A stretch of DNA of 21,655 nucleotides, from assembly GCA_036897485.1 (NCBI GenBank), contig JAYMTF010001723.1, positions 1 to 21,655 of the forward strand, in the 5' to 3' direction. A program made the translations under genes and the position numbers. This stretch comes from Pelargonium nanum (lineage: Eukaryota > Streptophyta > Magnoliopsida > Geraniales > Geraniaceae). Positions 1 through 13,544 of this stretch are shown here, piece by piece. The notes under the pieces were generated by a model that saw only the letters and a list, made by a program, of their open reading frames with translations, was not told the origin of the DNA and did no database searches. Each line of letters begins with the position of its first letter. Position 1 is the first letter of the stretch.

Positions 1-224
1 ATATTTATAATAAAAAATAAAATAAAAAAACTTTACATGTGATCTTTGATGAGTTTTACATTTGTGAAACCTGGTGAGGAAACTCTTATATGCTTCTTGA
101 AAAATAATTCATTAACATCATATGATTGATTACCAAGGAACATCTTTAGCAAATCAATACACCGGTAATGAATTATGGATATCTTCTATCATATAAACAA
201 TACTAGACCATTCTTAATTCATAC

Positions 225-1780
225 CTCAACCTCTACACCATAAGCTGTTTGAACGGAGACCCTCGGACCGCCCACCTCATACTGCAAGAGTTTCCCAGAA
301 GCTGCTCCAGATGCAACAGTTGCTAGCCTATAATCCTACTGTTAGACACTTAAAAAGAAAAACAACAGTGCGGGTGTTTGTATGGCTCAATTTAAATGTA
401 GCTATAGAACAATAGTAGAGGCATCATTATACAACAATGATACAATCATCTCTAGAAACTCTCATGATGCCCTTATTTCATATCATAATTCATAACCAAT
501 TAAAATTTTCAGTATAGGCTGTCACTGTTGAATTGCGTTCATAGCCAATTAATGTACATACAAGTTTCATACAGACTATAAATTGGCCCATTAAGTTTTA
601 AGGAACAACCTTAGAGCCCCTAAATCTATTTGTATCAGAGAATAAAAAATTAAAATGGGGTTACCTGCAGGGAACAACAATATCATGTTCACAAGCTATA
701 AGACTGTCACCATTGGGGGCTTCCACTATCCTGTCCACCTTTGAGCTGAGGTATGAAACACCTGACTCGACACACCTAATCAAAATTAATATACATTATA
801 CACCTATAGAATTTCCAAAAAACATCAACGCACTGAGAAAGCACAAGTTCCCATAACAATAAACAAATAAAAAGGTGATGCAAGCCTGCAAGTATTACCT
901 TCTCAGCAACTCCTCGTGAAGCAAATGTCGACTCACTCGTCCATAAGCACGACCAATCATAATAGGATCATCATTATCGAGATATACAATGGTGTCCTTC
1001 CAAACATGTTCAATACACCCTTCAAGTCCAAGATCTGCAAATATAGTAAATAGTACATGCAAATTACATATAGTGGCCAGCAAATTTGTTAGCTTAGCAT
1101 CATGCCACTGCCAGTATCTAGACAATAAAAAAATACCTTTAAACTCATCCTCCCAAACACCATAGTTATTTGTGAAAGGAAGATCAGGCCCAATAAGTCC
1201 AACATTCAGTCCTAACTTAGCCGATTCCGCGGCCAGTGCAAGACCAGCAGGACCACATCCAATGACTACCAAATCCAGTATATTATCTTCAATTGAAATT
1301 GGTGGCAACTGCATAATTACTCAAAAACTGAGAACATTACAAGCAATAAAATAATAAATTTCAAGTGATAGTGTCACAAACATTCCCAACACGGATTATT
1401 ATACAAAAATTCAAGGCAATCACAAAATCAACTCGAAATCCAATGCAGCCAAACACAATGTATCTCAACCACAGTGAAAAGATTACCGCATCGGCAAGCT
1501 TGGACTGCTTGTCCATCGACTTAGTCTGTTGCATTTGTACGAACAAAATCTCAGAGCCGCCGGCCTTGATAAAATCCTCCTCGTCTGCAAAACCTTGCTT
1601 CACAGCCACACAGCTCTCACTCCCTGCGCTGGCTCTGGCCTGGAAAGACGACGATGCGCGCACGCCGTGGCGGCGAACAGAAGGTTTCAGTGAGGTCCTG
1701 AGGCTCCTCCTTCTGGACCTCCGAGTATGGCAAAACGTGACCGCCATTGCCGCGAAGTTGCGAGCTCCGAGGCACTGCAT
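225..1780 (-). CDS. LCYE: Lycopene epsilon-cyclase, 5' part (five exons, cut by the window edge)
   Basis: Exons in gene order are 1487-1780, 1137-1308, 899-1034, 665-775 and 225-327. Every junction is GT-AG and the phases agree, giving 272 codons. The family is about 530 residues, so roughly the C-terminal half lies beyond the left edge; bases 1-224 read as intron. The start at 1780 is chosen because it gives the family's N-terminus (GARNFAAMAV), followed by a basic, Ser/Arg-rich stretch expected of a chloroplast transit peptide. A conserved segment follows (ADEEDFIKAGGSE, FVQMQQ). The dinucleotide-binding motif VIGCGPAG is at residues 113-120, then FTNNYGVWEDEF and LGLEGCIEHVW. By family knowledge the enzyme puts an epsilon ring on lycopene in plastids, directing flux to alpha-carotene and lutein. 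The choice of epsilon over beta cyclase rests on the N-terminal block and QMQQ region. No stop or frameshift is seen in the visible part. Confidence 0.95.
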
Positions 1781-2060
1781 CGTGTTGGACTGATCAGGTT
1801 CAGCAAATCGGTCTCCGAACCATTACTGTGCTTTACGGCTTAAAAGTGAGAAACAAGAAAAAGAAATGAAGAAGGAGTGGTGATGTTGCAGATGCAGAGG
1901 CAAATGAGTTTTGTTTTGGTTGGAGATAGGGGAGAGAAGCGTCTGTTGTGGCTCATAGGCTGCTTCTGCAACTGTCATCCGCAATCTGCCACGTGGGCGC
2001 ATAGGATTGGGCGGATCTTGAAAAAGGTCATTCCTCATGACTTCAATCAAATGTAACGTT
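1781..2060 (-). promoter_or_regulatory. LCYE 5' leader and proximal promoter with a G-box
   Basis: Upstream of the LCYE start the minus strand is pyrimidine-rich (CTTCTTC and CTCTCTTCTCC runs), as plant leaders often are. A perfect G-box CACGTG lies at 1990-1995 inside the near-palindrome GCCACGTGGGC, about 210 bp upstream of the start codon. G-boxes bind bZIP and bHLH factors such as HY5 and PIFs, which are known to control carotenoid genes by light; activity here is inference. No convincing TATA box was seen. The short minus-strand open frame at 1823-2050 has no recognisable homology and is not called as a gene. Confidence 0.5.
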
Positions 2061-2357
2061 TAGGGCCGGTTTAGCGCCCACGTTACCATTTTACCTCGAA
2101 TGCCTCGCTATGCTTTATGCGTCTACGTGTTTGGTCACTGACGGGACGAAATGAAATAACCATTCCCGCTTAAATGTTTTTTTTTATATTCATAATCTTA
2201 TTTTATGTCATGTGTTTGATATAAATTCAAAATAAATTTTTATCTTAGATTGAAAGTTTTATTACTAGAATCATTTTTATCTATTACAATGACAAATGTG
2301 TTTCATCAATTTTTTAATAATATAATTATAATTATTGGATATCGTTTTCAAATATAA
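2061..2357. other. Intergenic region between LCYE and the SINE-like element
   Basis: No gene is seen. The first 100 bases are GC-richer than what follows and begin with GGGCCGGTTTAGCGC, which resembles degraded ends of plant DNA transposons. No matching inverted end was found, so no element is called. The remainder is AT-rich. Confidence 0.4.
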
Positions 2358-2550
2358 TTTTTTTTTTGGTTCTTAATTATGGGATTTTTTAGCGGGCCCG
2401 TAAACTAACGTTTGACACCTTTAAACTGTTCTGCGACACTCAAACTAAATTAAAATCCATCCCTCTTTCCAAGGATGTGTTGAGCGGGGATCGAACGCAA
2501 GCATTCTTTCCACTTGCGCAACATGTGTAGCCAACTTTGCCACGCAACCA
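2358..2550 (-). mobile_element. tRNA-derived SINE-like element
   Basis: On the minus strand an A-box-like TGGCAAAGTTGG (2542-2531) is followed 46 bases later, start to start, by a B-box GTTCGATCC (2496-2488). That is close to the spacing in a tRNA gene. About 130 bases further the sequence ends in a run of ten A (T on the plus strand, 2358-2367). Internal pol III promoter, tRNA-unrelated body and A-tail are the layout of a plant SINE about 190 bp long. It is not a functional tRNA, because the acceptor stem does not fold convincingly. No clear target-site duplication was found, so the ends are approximate and the copy is probably old. Confidence 0.6.
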
Positions 2551-2645
2551 CTTTAGTATGTACTGTTTGAACAATTCAAAATTTAATTTGCATATGTGAA
2601 TTTCGTAATATTATTTTAATATGATAAGTTATTTTTATAATTAAT

Positions 2646-2745
2646 TGTTTGGTCTTTATTTATTTGAATTTCAAAATGATGGTTTTTAAAACTCGTATTT
2701 ACGAGTTCAAATAATTTAAAAAATAATTTACATACCAAAATTTAT
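2646..2745. repeat. Hairpin-forming, MITE-like inverted repeat
   Basis: The core is a perfect palindrome, AACTCGTA-TT-TACGAGTT (2690-2707). Around it TATTTGAA (from 2668) pairs with TTCAAATA (2706-2713), and the outer arms TTTGGTCTTTATTTA and AATTTACATACCAAA are partly complementary. The overall shape suggests a degraded MITE about 100 bp long. The sequence is AT-rich, so part of the pairing may be chance. Confidence 0.3.
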
Positions 2746-2749
2746 AAGT

Positions 2750-3190
2750 TTATCCAATGAATGACAACATGACACGTAACACCTGAATGTCACATCACTT
2801 CCATCTTCCTCGTTAGCGTACTACTTCATATAATTTTTATGAAATTATATGAATCAAGGCAATAAAGTTATTATGAAGAGAAATTTTTTTTTATCTCTAT
2901 TTATATATCTTGTATTTTAGAATTTGTACAAGTATTTATCTTAATATATTATGATTTTGAGTAATGTTATATAATCTTTTCTTGTTATAAGCCTCTCTGT
3001 GCTTCTAATATATTAATTTTCATGTAATCATTTACTTTAACGTATAAGAGTTTCGAGATCTCATTTTCTTCATATTTCTCGTATTGATAGGACATATTTA
3101 TAGTTACATAAAAATTTATACCAAAACTACAAATTGATAACGTGATGAAACTCTTATATGCATTATAAATCTGTATTTTTATTCAAATTT
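2750..3190. other. AT-rich intergenic DNA without a recognisable gene
   Basis: This stretch is strongly AT-rich with stop codons in all frames. Motifs such as CTATTTATATATCTTG (from 2898) are reminiscent of LTR promoter regions, but no boundaries could be placed. Nothing further is claimed. Confidence 0.4.
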
Positions 3191-3196
3191 TATACC

Positions 3197-3590
3197 AAGT
3201 GTCGAAGTGGTGACTAAAGTCACACATTAGACAAGTACAAAACAAATGAAATATACATAAATGTGCAAGTGAAACCCTACTAAATGTGCAAGTTTGGATC
3301 TTGGTTTTGACCTGAATGTGGCATGTTTATGTTGTTTTCTTTTGTGTTCACCAATCCGATTGCAGATGAACATATCTCCAGTGGCTCAAGTGTGTAAGGT
3401 GAGAGGGATGACCATTTTATAAGAATCCCGATTATCTACGTGTCGAGACCACTGATGAAAGAAGAATGAGAGACTCGCATATGAGAAGAAGTGTTGAATT
3501 AGTGAAAAAAGTCCCACGTGAAAACGTATAAAAAAATGAGATAACTATAAAAATGCAAATGAAACTCTACTGAAATTTCAAGTTTACGCA
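3197..3590. repeat. Two diverged LTR-like modules in direct orientation
   Basis: Roughly 95-base stretches at about 3197-3295 and 3486-3590 align in the same orientation. Both begin AAGTGTYGAA, continue with an AGTC-CAC motif, and end with ATG-CAA-TGAAAC-CTACT and a shared TTTCAAG/TGTGCAAG end. The same GAAGTGGTGACTAAAGTC and TGCAAGTGAA segments occur in the LTR at 18597-18791. About 190 bases lie between the modules. They may be LTR remnants of a short retroelement on the minus strand, or two solo fragments. Divergence is high, no primer-binding site is clear, and the ends are approximate. Confidence 0.4.
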
Positions 3591-3764
3591 TATGGATAAA
3601 ATATTCAAGACTAAATATTCAGACTAACAGAACATCAATGATATGTAAAGACACTAATTAAGAACATGCATCAGCTATAGGAAATACATATATAACATGG
3701 CAAAAGTATGTTACAGATGGTTAATAAATTAACGTATATCATGAATCAACCATTGACATGACTT

Positions 3765-3999
3765 AAATTAGGAGCAGCCCGGTTCTATAGTGACCATTTC
3801 AAGCATAAAATAAGCTATCTGATAGACCAAACTTTATGCAACTCAGTCATGTCTTCCTATCTAAAATCTAAAGGTTTAGGCTCACTTGTTCATTACTTCA
3901 TTTACAATAACCAGGACCGTTTTGTTTTGTGCCAATTATGGCTATTCTTGTAAAGAATGAGAACAAAAGATAGGAAAGAGGAAAGAAGCTTAGTACCAT
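3765..3999 (-). pseudogene. Relic of exon 1 of a third glutamate receptor-like gene
   Basis: The minus strand aligns over most of its length with exon 1 of the intact GLR gene at 4238-8257. It begins with an ATG at 3999 and a hydrophobic signal-like stretch ending FFTRIAIIG, against FFTRMAVMA in the intact gene. It then reaches a TGA near residue 34. Past the stop the DNA still matches: CTGAGTTGCAT (LSCI), CTATCAGA (LSD) and TCACTATAGAACCGGGCTGCTCC (YKTRLLL region). The intact copies read on smoothly here, whereas this copy has stops and frame-changing indels. No exon 2-5 remnants were found at lower coordinates. It lies about 240 bp past the stop codon of the neighbouring GLR gene in the same orientation, consistent with a tandem array that lost one member. 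Confidence 0.75.
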
Positions 4000-4237
4000 T
4001 GTTCTCCAAAACCTAGCTAAACCACTCAACATAGAAATGTTTTCAAAGATGTGAATTGAGTTATTGAATCTCCATATATATTGGACCTAGACTAAACAAA
4101 AGCAAGATTGTCAATTCTCCATGTTAATAATCATCTTCTGCTATTTCATCAACTTGTGCAGTTTTCCATATAAGGGTGTGCATGTATGAGCAATAGTTGA
4201 ATTGTGAGATAAATTATGGACAAACCTGAATGCATCA

Positions 4238-8257
<4,020 letters not shown>

Positions 8258-8292
8258 TATTGAGAAAGCATGAAATCTGTATGAGTAAGATC

Positions 8293-8300
8293 TATTTATA
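8293..8300 (-). promoter_or_regulatory. TATA box-like element of GLR copy A
   Basis: TATAAATA on the minus strand matches the plant TATA consensus and lies about 36 bases upstream of the chosen start codon at 8257. A start site about 30 bases downstream would leave a leader of only around ten bases. Either the leader is very short, Met9 (8233) is used, or another promoter acts. TTGACT W-box cores on the minus strand at 8465-8470 and 8428-8433 lie upstream. Confidence 0.4.
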
Positions 8301-9751
8301 CACAATACGCAATACACAATGACAGTGATGGTAATAGCTAATTTATGCACAATGGAAGACTTTACAGTAAGAAGCATTAATAATTATTGTCAGATGTGAA
8401 CTGCATGATTCATTGTTTGACAAAAGAAGTCAATTCTATATTGTGCAGTCTATCTTATGAGAAAAGTCAATGGATGCTCCTAGTAGTAGTATGTGATTGT
8501 CTTATTAATATCAAAGCCTGGATGTTACCTACTTTGTTTCCAATCTATGCATGAATGTGAAAATAATTTGCACTTTACTCCTTATATGCGAGTCTTCACC
8601 TACCGGTTTCATAGTGTGATATATGTTACACTGACCTACAAAGGTTGTACATTTCAAGTACTCACATGCCTAATAATTCACATGCAATTGTATCTGTAAA
8701 CTGTAATCACTGGATCATATGTAAATTTCACAGCAAAGAAGAATCTATTTTTCAATTTCTCTCATCAAATGAGGAACTACTTGAACAGCCATCCAATCAT
8801 TTATCATGCTTGCCATTAAAAAGAAGAAAACTAATTTAACCTGCTTAGATAGAATTTACTGTAATTAGTAACTAATGGATTGGAGGGCATGCTTCATACA
8901 TATCATGATTGAAAGTTAAATGAAGGCAAGTAAGATCATAATATTACTAAATGCTAGGTGCCAGCATAAAATTATCCCTCCATTTTCTCGAGCTATAATA
9001 ATGAATCAAAATCCTTTCATATGCGACATAATTTATTAGATCAACTATGTAACACTCATGTATGTATAAATGGCTTATTATCTTCTAAGTTTACAGAATC
9101 AATCTTGATCCTAAATTGAATTTGTACCATCTTTTGGTTTGAAGTATTTTAAATGAAAACAGAATTGTATATGCACACAAGAAGTCGAAGATTCAGACAC
9201 GTTCACCAATCATTTTTCATGACTATTATTACTAAATATATGGGAGAGGTTAAGTAAACAAGCTAGAGTAAGAAGTATGCTTTTAGGGACAACTTAAAAA
9301 TTATGAAAAATGATCTGATTTTGAAATCCAGAATTAACATACTATGACAACACAGTTGAACCTTCTTCGAGTTTTCTTGAAGTTGTAGCAGCTCAAAATG
9401 GTCAACATTTCAATCAGAGCAGTTTCTAAGATACTTCCTCCTTATAACAAAACAAACCAAGTGGACTGTGAAGGCAATTTCTCCCATCGCCACACCAAGT
9501 CTACTGGAACAAATAGTACTAACCAAGCAATGCATAACATTGACTTTGGAGGAGCACAAGTAAATGCAAGCATGTAACAACTTCTAATGTCTACTCTATT
9601 ATCTGTTGAAATTTCACAATGAAAATAATTGCATGTGCTTTCATATGTAACGGATCTAAGTGGACCATTTAGACATAATGAATCACCTAAAATGGATCTG
9701 TGGTGTTAAGAAGATGGGATGTCCATGGAAAACGATAGATGTGCTTAATAA
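8301..9751. other. Intergenic region between the two GLR genes
   Basis: About 1.45 kb between the start of copy A and the stop of copy B. It must contain the 3' untranslated region of copy B at its right end and the promoter of copy A at its left end. No open frame with recognisable homology, no RNA gene and no clear transposon was found. Short open frames at 8493-8839 have no family features. No GLR exon relic comparable to the one at 3765-3999 was noticed here. Confidence 0.5.
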
Positions 9752-12700
9752 TTACCAAGCCTCTGCTTGACCAATAGGACTAGGACTTGTGGCGATGTTG
9801 GATTCTGCAGGTGAGGCATTAGATGCAGACATGCCATTTACTTGACCGCTTACGCTATGATTCTCATTTCGATCTTGCACCTCACTGTTCCTGAAAGTAT
9901 GCGACTTTAGATCTTTTTCATCGAAGTTTCTGAAGAGTAGAGCCATCTTTGTCCATATTGAAGCCTCTGGATCCAAGCGCATAACAACATGCCAATTCTC
10001 GTAAACGAACATGACTGTAAATATCAGGAGAGCAAAAAATGCAGACACTCCAGCTATGAGGAATAGGCCCCAAAAACTGTCAACACCAAGACTATTTGAA
10101 GAAATTGAAGTGCTAGGATCCGGACAGTTGGTTTTAGGCCCCAACCATGCTTTCTCAATTTGTTCCATCTTATCTCCTTCAGTCACATTCAAAATTGCCC
10201 TCGAAATGTCAGGTACTAGCGGGGATCCTCTTGGGAAGACCTATAGATTAGCCAGAGGAGCAAATTACATTAGAGCCTCAAACAATAAAACTAATTATAC
10301 ATGTGTGTGAGTGAGAGAGATGGATCGGAGAGCATACAAAGCCAAATCCATCCGTTTTAAATGTGGGATCAATCATGGTGTACTTTGAGCAATATTGAGA
10401 AAGAAATAGCTTAATGAAGGGGATTTCATCAAAAGCAGCAGCAATGGTTCCATTTGCATTTTCTTCTGAGAAAAGCTCATTCCATTCGTGTGGAGAATTA
10501 TAAACTCGAAGATTGGAATCACTGAAACCCAACTTTTTCAAGATTCCCAAAACAAAAGAGCCCTCCTGGTAGCCCACATACTTGCCACTTTTTATGAGCT
10601 CGGTCACATTGGTAACAGTTGGTTGGAGTTGTTGGACTGTTAAAAGAGAGGCCAAACTTGCAGTGTAACTCTGAGTGAGAATGAGAACCACAAAGCACCA
10701 TATGATCACCACAAACCTAGCCAAGTTGCTCACCACTCTCTCCCCTGGAAGTTCATTTTGGAGGAATCAAAATGAAATCTGAGAAAGAAATATTGAAAAT
10801 AAAGAGATGAATGGTCACTACATATATACGTACGATGTGCAAAAACCATGGTTGAAAAGGAGAACCAGAAGCTTGTGCCGACTTGGTGCGAGGGAGGTCC
10901 ACGAAAATCTGGATTTATTCTGTGTTCGAGAATCCACACTATCAAACCAATGAAAACAAAGAAACAAGCACTTGTTACCCAAAGATCCCACGTCAATGGC
11001 TTCAAGAAAACCCATGCATTTTTCTTTTTCATGTCTTTGATTGGAACAATCATGGAAACGCCAGACTCAGTGTATGGCAACGTAAAGTCAACATAGTTAG
11101 ACCTGTTTGCAACAATAGTTGTGTCTCCGACAATAGCATCAAATTTCTGGTGAAGGAAACAGAATCAGATGAAGAAAAAACACAACTTTAGAGAATAATT
11201 TTGAATGATACAAGGTAAGGAGGAGGGAGGAAGAGTTCAACTGACCCCAAAAAACACTCGATCAATCATGTCATCGTAAGTACCCGCCATCTTCCCATCA
11301 GGCGTTTCATAGGGGATGAACTCATATGGAACAGCATATGGTAATGCTGCCATCACAGCATTGAAAACATCAATGCAGTATCCTGAGACAGTTGTGCTGT
11401 TAGTGATAGGATCTCGTGTCACCCTTACAAATTCACTGAAACCATCCTTCTTTGGAACTCCTATCTTCAGCTTCTTCTCGTTTACGGGCGTCTCCCACCC
11501 CTTGGGAACAGAGGTAGAATCCCCTGGCCATATGATAGTTCCAAGGTTGTCTTTACTAGTAGAATACGAGTTTGTCTTCGCCAAGCTCAATTTCTGTACA
11601 AGTCCACTTCTTGGTGTCCAAAACCCAATCCCTCTCCATCCATTACCATTAATGTTCACAATCTGGAAAGTAGATGATTGCAATTGCCCGTTAACAAGGC
11701 GGAAATCTCCGGTTAGGCCTCTGAACTCAGAATTTGATAACACCTGGAGAAGTTCTGGACCATTTTGAGAGACTCCAAAAGTTTCAAGATCAGTTACGCT
11801 GCTAGAACCATTCTTCTTTTGATAGGCAAGTTTTGTTGTCCCAGCCTTCTCAACTGCCATGGCTAGAGCCACGGCGGCATCATGAGCCCACAACCCAAAA
11901 ATGTCTAACTCTGAATCAACAACGGTGGGATTGTCTTGCTGAAATTTCCTTTTCCAACGCAGTCTAAAGTTGTTGAGCTCTTTTGTATTACCAAAAAATG
12001 TCTTTATGCCCAATAACCCTTGCATGGAGTCAGTGGCCGTGGAATCCAGGGAATTCAATTGATTAGTTATACCGTCAGTAATGATCCAAACATAGCCTGC
12101 ATCCATCATACCAATCTCTTTTGCTTTGGTAAAAAGCCGAGAGCCAAGAGAGGGAAACATGTGCACAATGAAAACTCTAGTTTGCATCGCCATCAGCTTA
12201 TAAAGCTCTTCACCAATTTGATCATCACTAGCAGTGGGATGAATGACACTACGGTAGGGGACCCGGGCGTCAATTTCTTGCAGGGCATCAGTTAAATAAG
12301 GAATTATTCCCTCTCCAAATTCGCTATCTACATAAATGGGCACTGCTTCTCTCCATCCCAAGGATTTAACAATTGCACTTATGGCTTTCACTTGTGCAGC
12401 ATCACTTTGTGTGGCTCGGATAAAGTAATCACTTCGAATAGAGGTGAGGGAAGGACTGGTTGCAGTAAATGATATGATGGGCACCTGAGCTTTCTCCCCA
12501 AGATCGATGACAAAGTTGGCTTGGGTTGACGTATTTGGCCCAATGATTGCTTGTACTTGTACATTTTTTATCAGATCCAGAACTGTGTTTCCATATAGTT
12601 TAAGGAGAAAGAAAAACAAGTCAATCTTTGATTTGCAGAGAAAGCAAAAGAAGAGAGCAGTTTTCACCCAAACTAAAGCTTACTTGCACCAACCATAAAT

Positions 12701-13544
12701 GTATATACACTAGCTTACTTGTAGTTTTAATCTTAAGAACTTGGACAAAAGCATAACTCATTAACTAAAGCTGGTTTGGCAATCTGGTTGGTTAACGCTT
12801 GAACCAAAAGTTATATTTACTTATAAGCTATGTCAATTCTAAGACAGCAGCATAATTTTTTTTTTTTTTTCAGCAGCATAATTCGTTATGATATGAAGCT
12901 GTTTGGCAAGAACCACATCATCTCAACCTGTCAACGGCTCAATACTTTTATAACCTGATTTTATCAAAGTACGAGACACTTATAGGCAACTTCTAAGAAG
13001 CATACTTGAGGATCATAGTGAGCGTATCACTTAATTTTCTTATTTCATATGAGAGACAGAACAAGAATACAAATTTCCCAAATATCACAAGTTGTCTATA
13101 TTTAGTTCTTGCTCATTCTAGAGACTGCAATATATGCAAAAATATATATAAATATAGTGATGCAAGTGCCTTAAGGTGCTTGCTTCTCTCTCTCTATATA
13201 TATATATATAGTGATGCATCTGAAAGTAGTAGTTTATGAAGAAGAGTAAAAGCAATTAATTAAAGATAAATGATACCTGCAGCGGCCGCCCCGACCACGT
13301 CAGTCTTTGAATCCCTAGGGTTTACAATGAGCCTGGTTTTGTAGTGAGCATTTGAGGCATAGAAATGTGAGAGAGCCATGTTGATGCAACTCAGCCCCAT
13401 CTTCCCACCCAGAGTCTCCAGGTCAAGAACCACACCCACATTCACATTCACATTCTCTGCGTTCTGCTCCACACCCATAATCCTCTTTCCGCTGAACAAA
13501 AACAACAGCAGGAGACAACAAACAAGTTTACTGTTTTTGTCCAT
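9752..13544 (-). CDS. GLR2: Glutamate receptor-like channel, clade II (copy B)
   Basis: Exons in gene order are 13277-13544, 11246-12582, 10834-11146, 10338-10744 and 9752-10240. They encode 937 residues, and all four introns have the same phase as in copy A. Exon 3 has the identical length (313 bases). Layout: signal peptide with CCLLLLFLF near residue 10, amino-terminal domain, S1 (from about 463) with the conserved Arg at 550 in [13 protein letters not shown]1 (590-608), pore loop (about 625-639), gating motif SYTASLAS (665-672), S2, M4 (about 831-854) and a tail of about 83 residues. Differences from copy A concentrate in the signal peptide, a four-codon insertion in S2 (EENA region), and the shorter tail, whose sequence is unrelated after FDEKDL. 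The start at 13544 is the Met just before the hydrophobic core. The gene appears intact. By position it is the upstream member of the tandem pair. Confidence 0.95.
12845..12883 (-). mobile_element. Bare poly(A) insertion with 13-bp target-site duplication
   Basis: In intron 1 of GLR copy B, CAGCAGCATAATT occurs at 12845-12857 and again perfectly at 12871-12883, with only T residues (12858-12870) between. This looks like target-primed reverse transcription in which only an A-tail (minus strand) was inserted, a fully 5'-truncated LINE or SINE event. Duplication with later T-run expansion is the alternative. Confidence 0.55.
13183..13210. repeat. Compound (CT)n(AT)n microsatellite
   Basis: Just upstream of the exon 1 acceptor side of GLR copy B, within intron 1, a CT run passes into an AT run. 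ATATAGTGATGCA occurs on both sides (near 13152 and 13207), so the tract may have arisen by a small local duplication followed by slippage. Confidence 0.7.

Noticed and set aside
1365-1793. 142-codon plus-strand open frame
   Set aside because: It is antisense to LCYE exon 1 and intron 1; the minus-strand frame matches the family.
1823-2050. 75-codon open frame upstream of LCYE on the minus strand
   Set aside because: It falls in the leader/promoter, contains the G-box, has no recognisable family and low-complexity His/Ser/Phe content.
2488-2550. Functional tRNA gene
   Set aside because: A and B boxes are present but the acceptor and anticodon arms do not pair properly, and an A-tail follows, so a SINE explains it better.
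13313-13324. Telomere-repeat-like CCCTAGGGTTTA
   Set aside because: It lies in coding exon 1 of GLR copy B (residues N-P-R-D), so the match is explained by codons.
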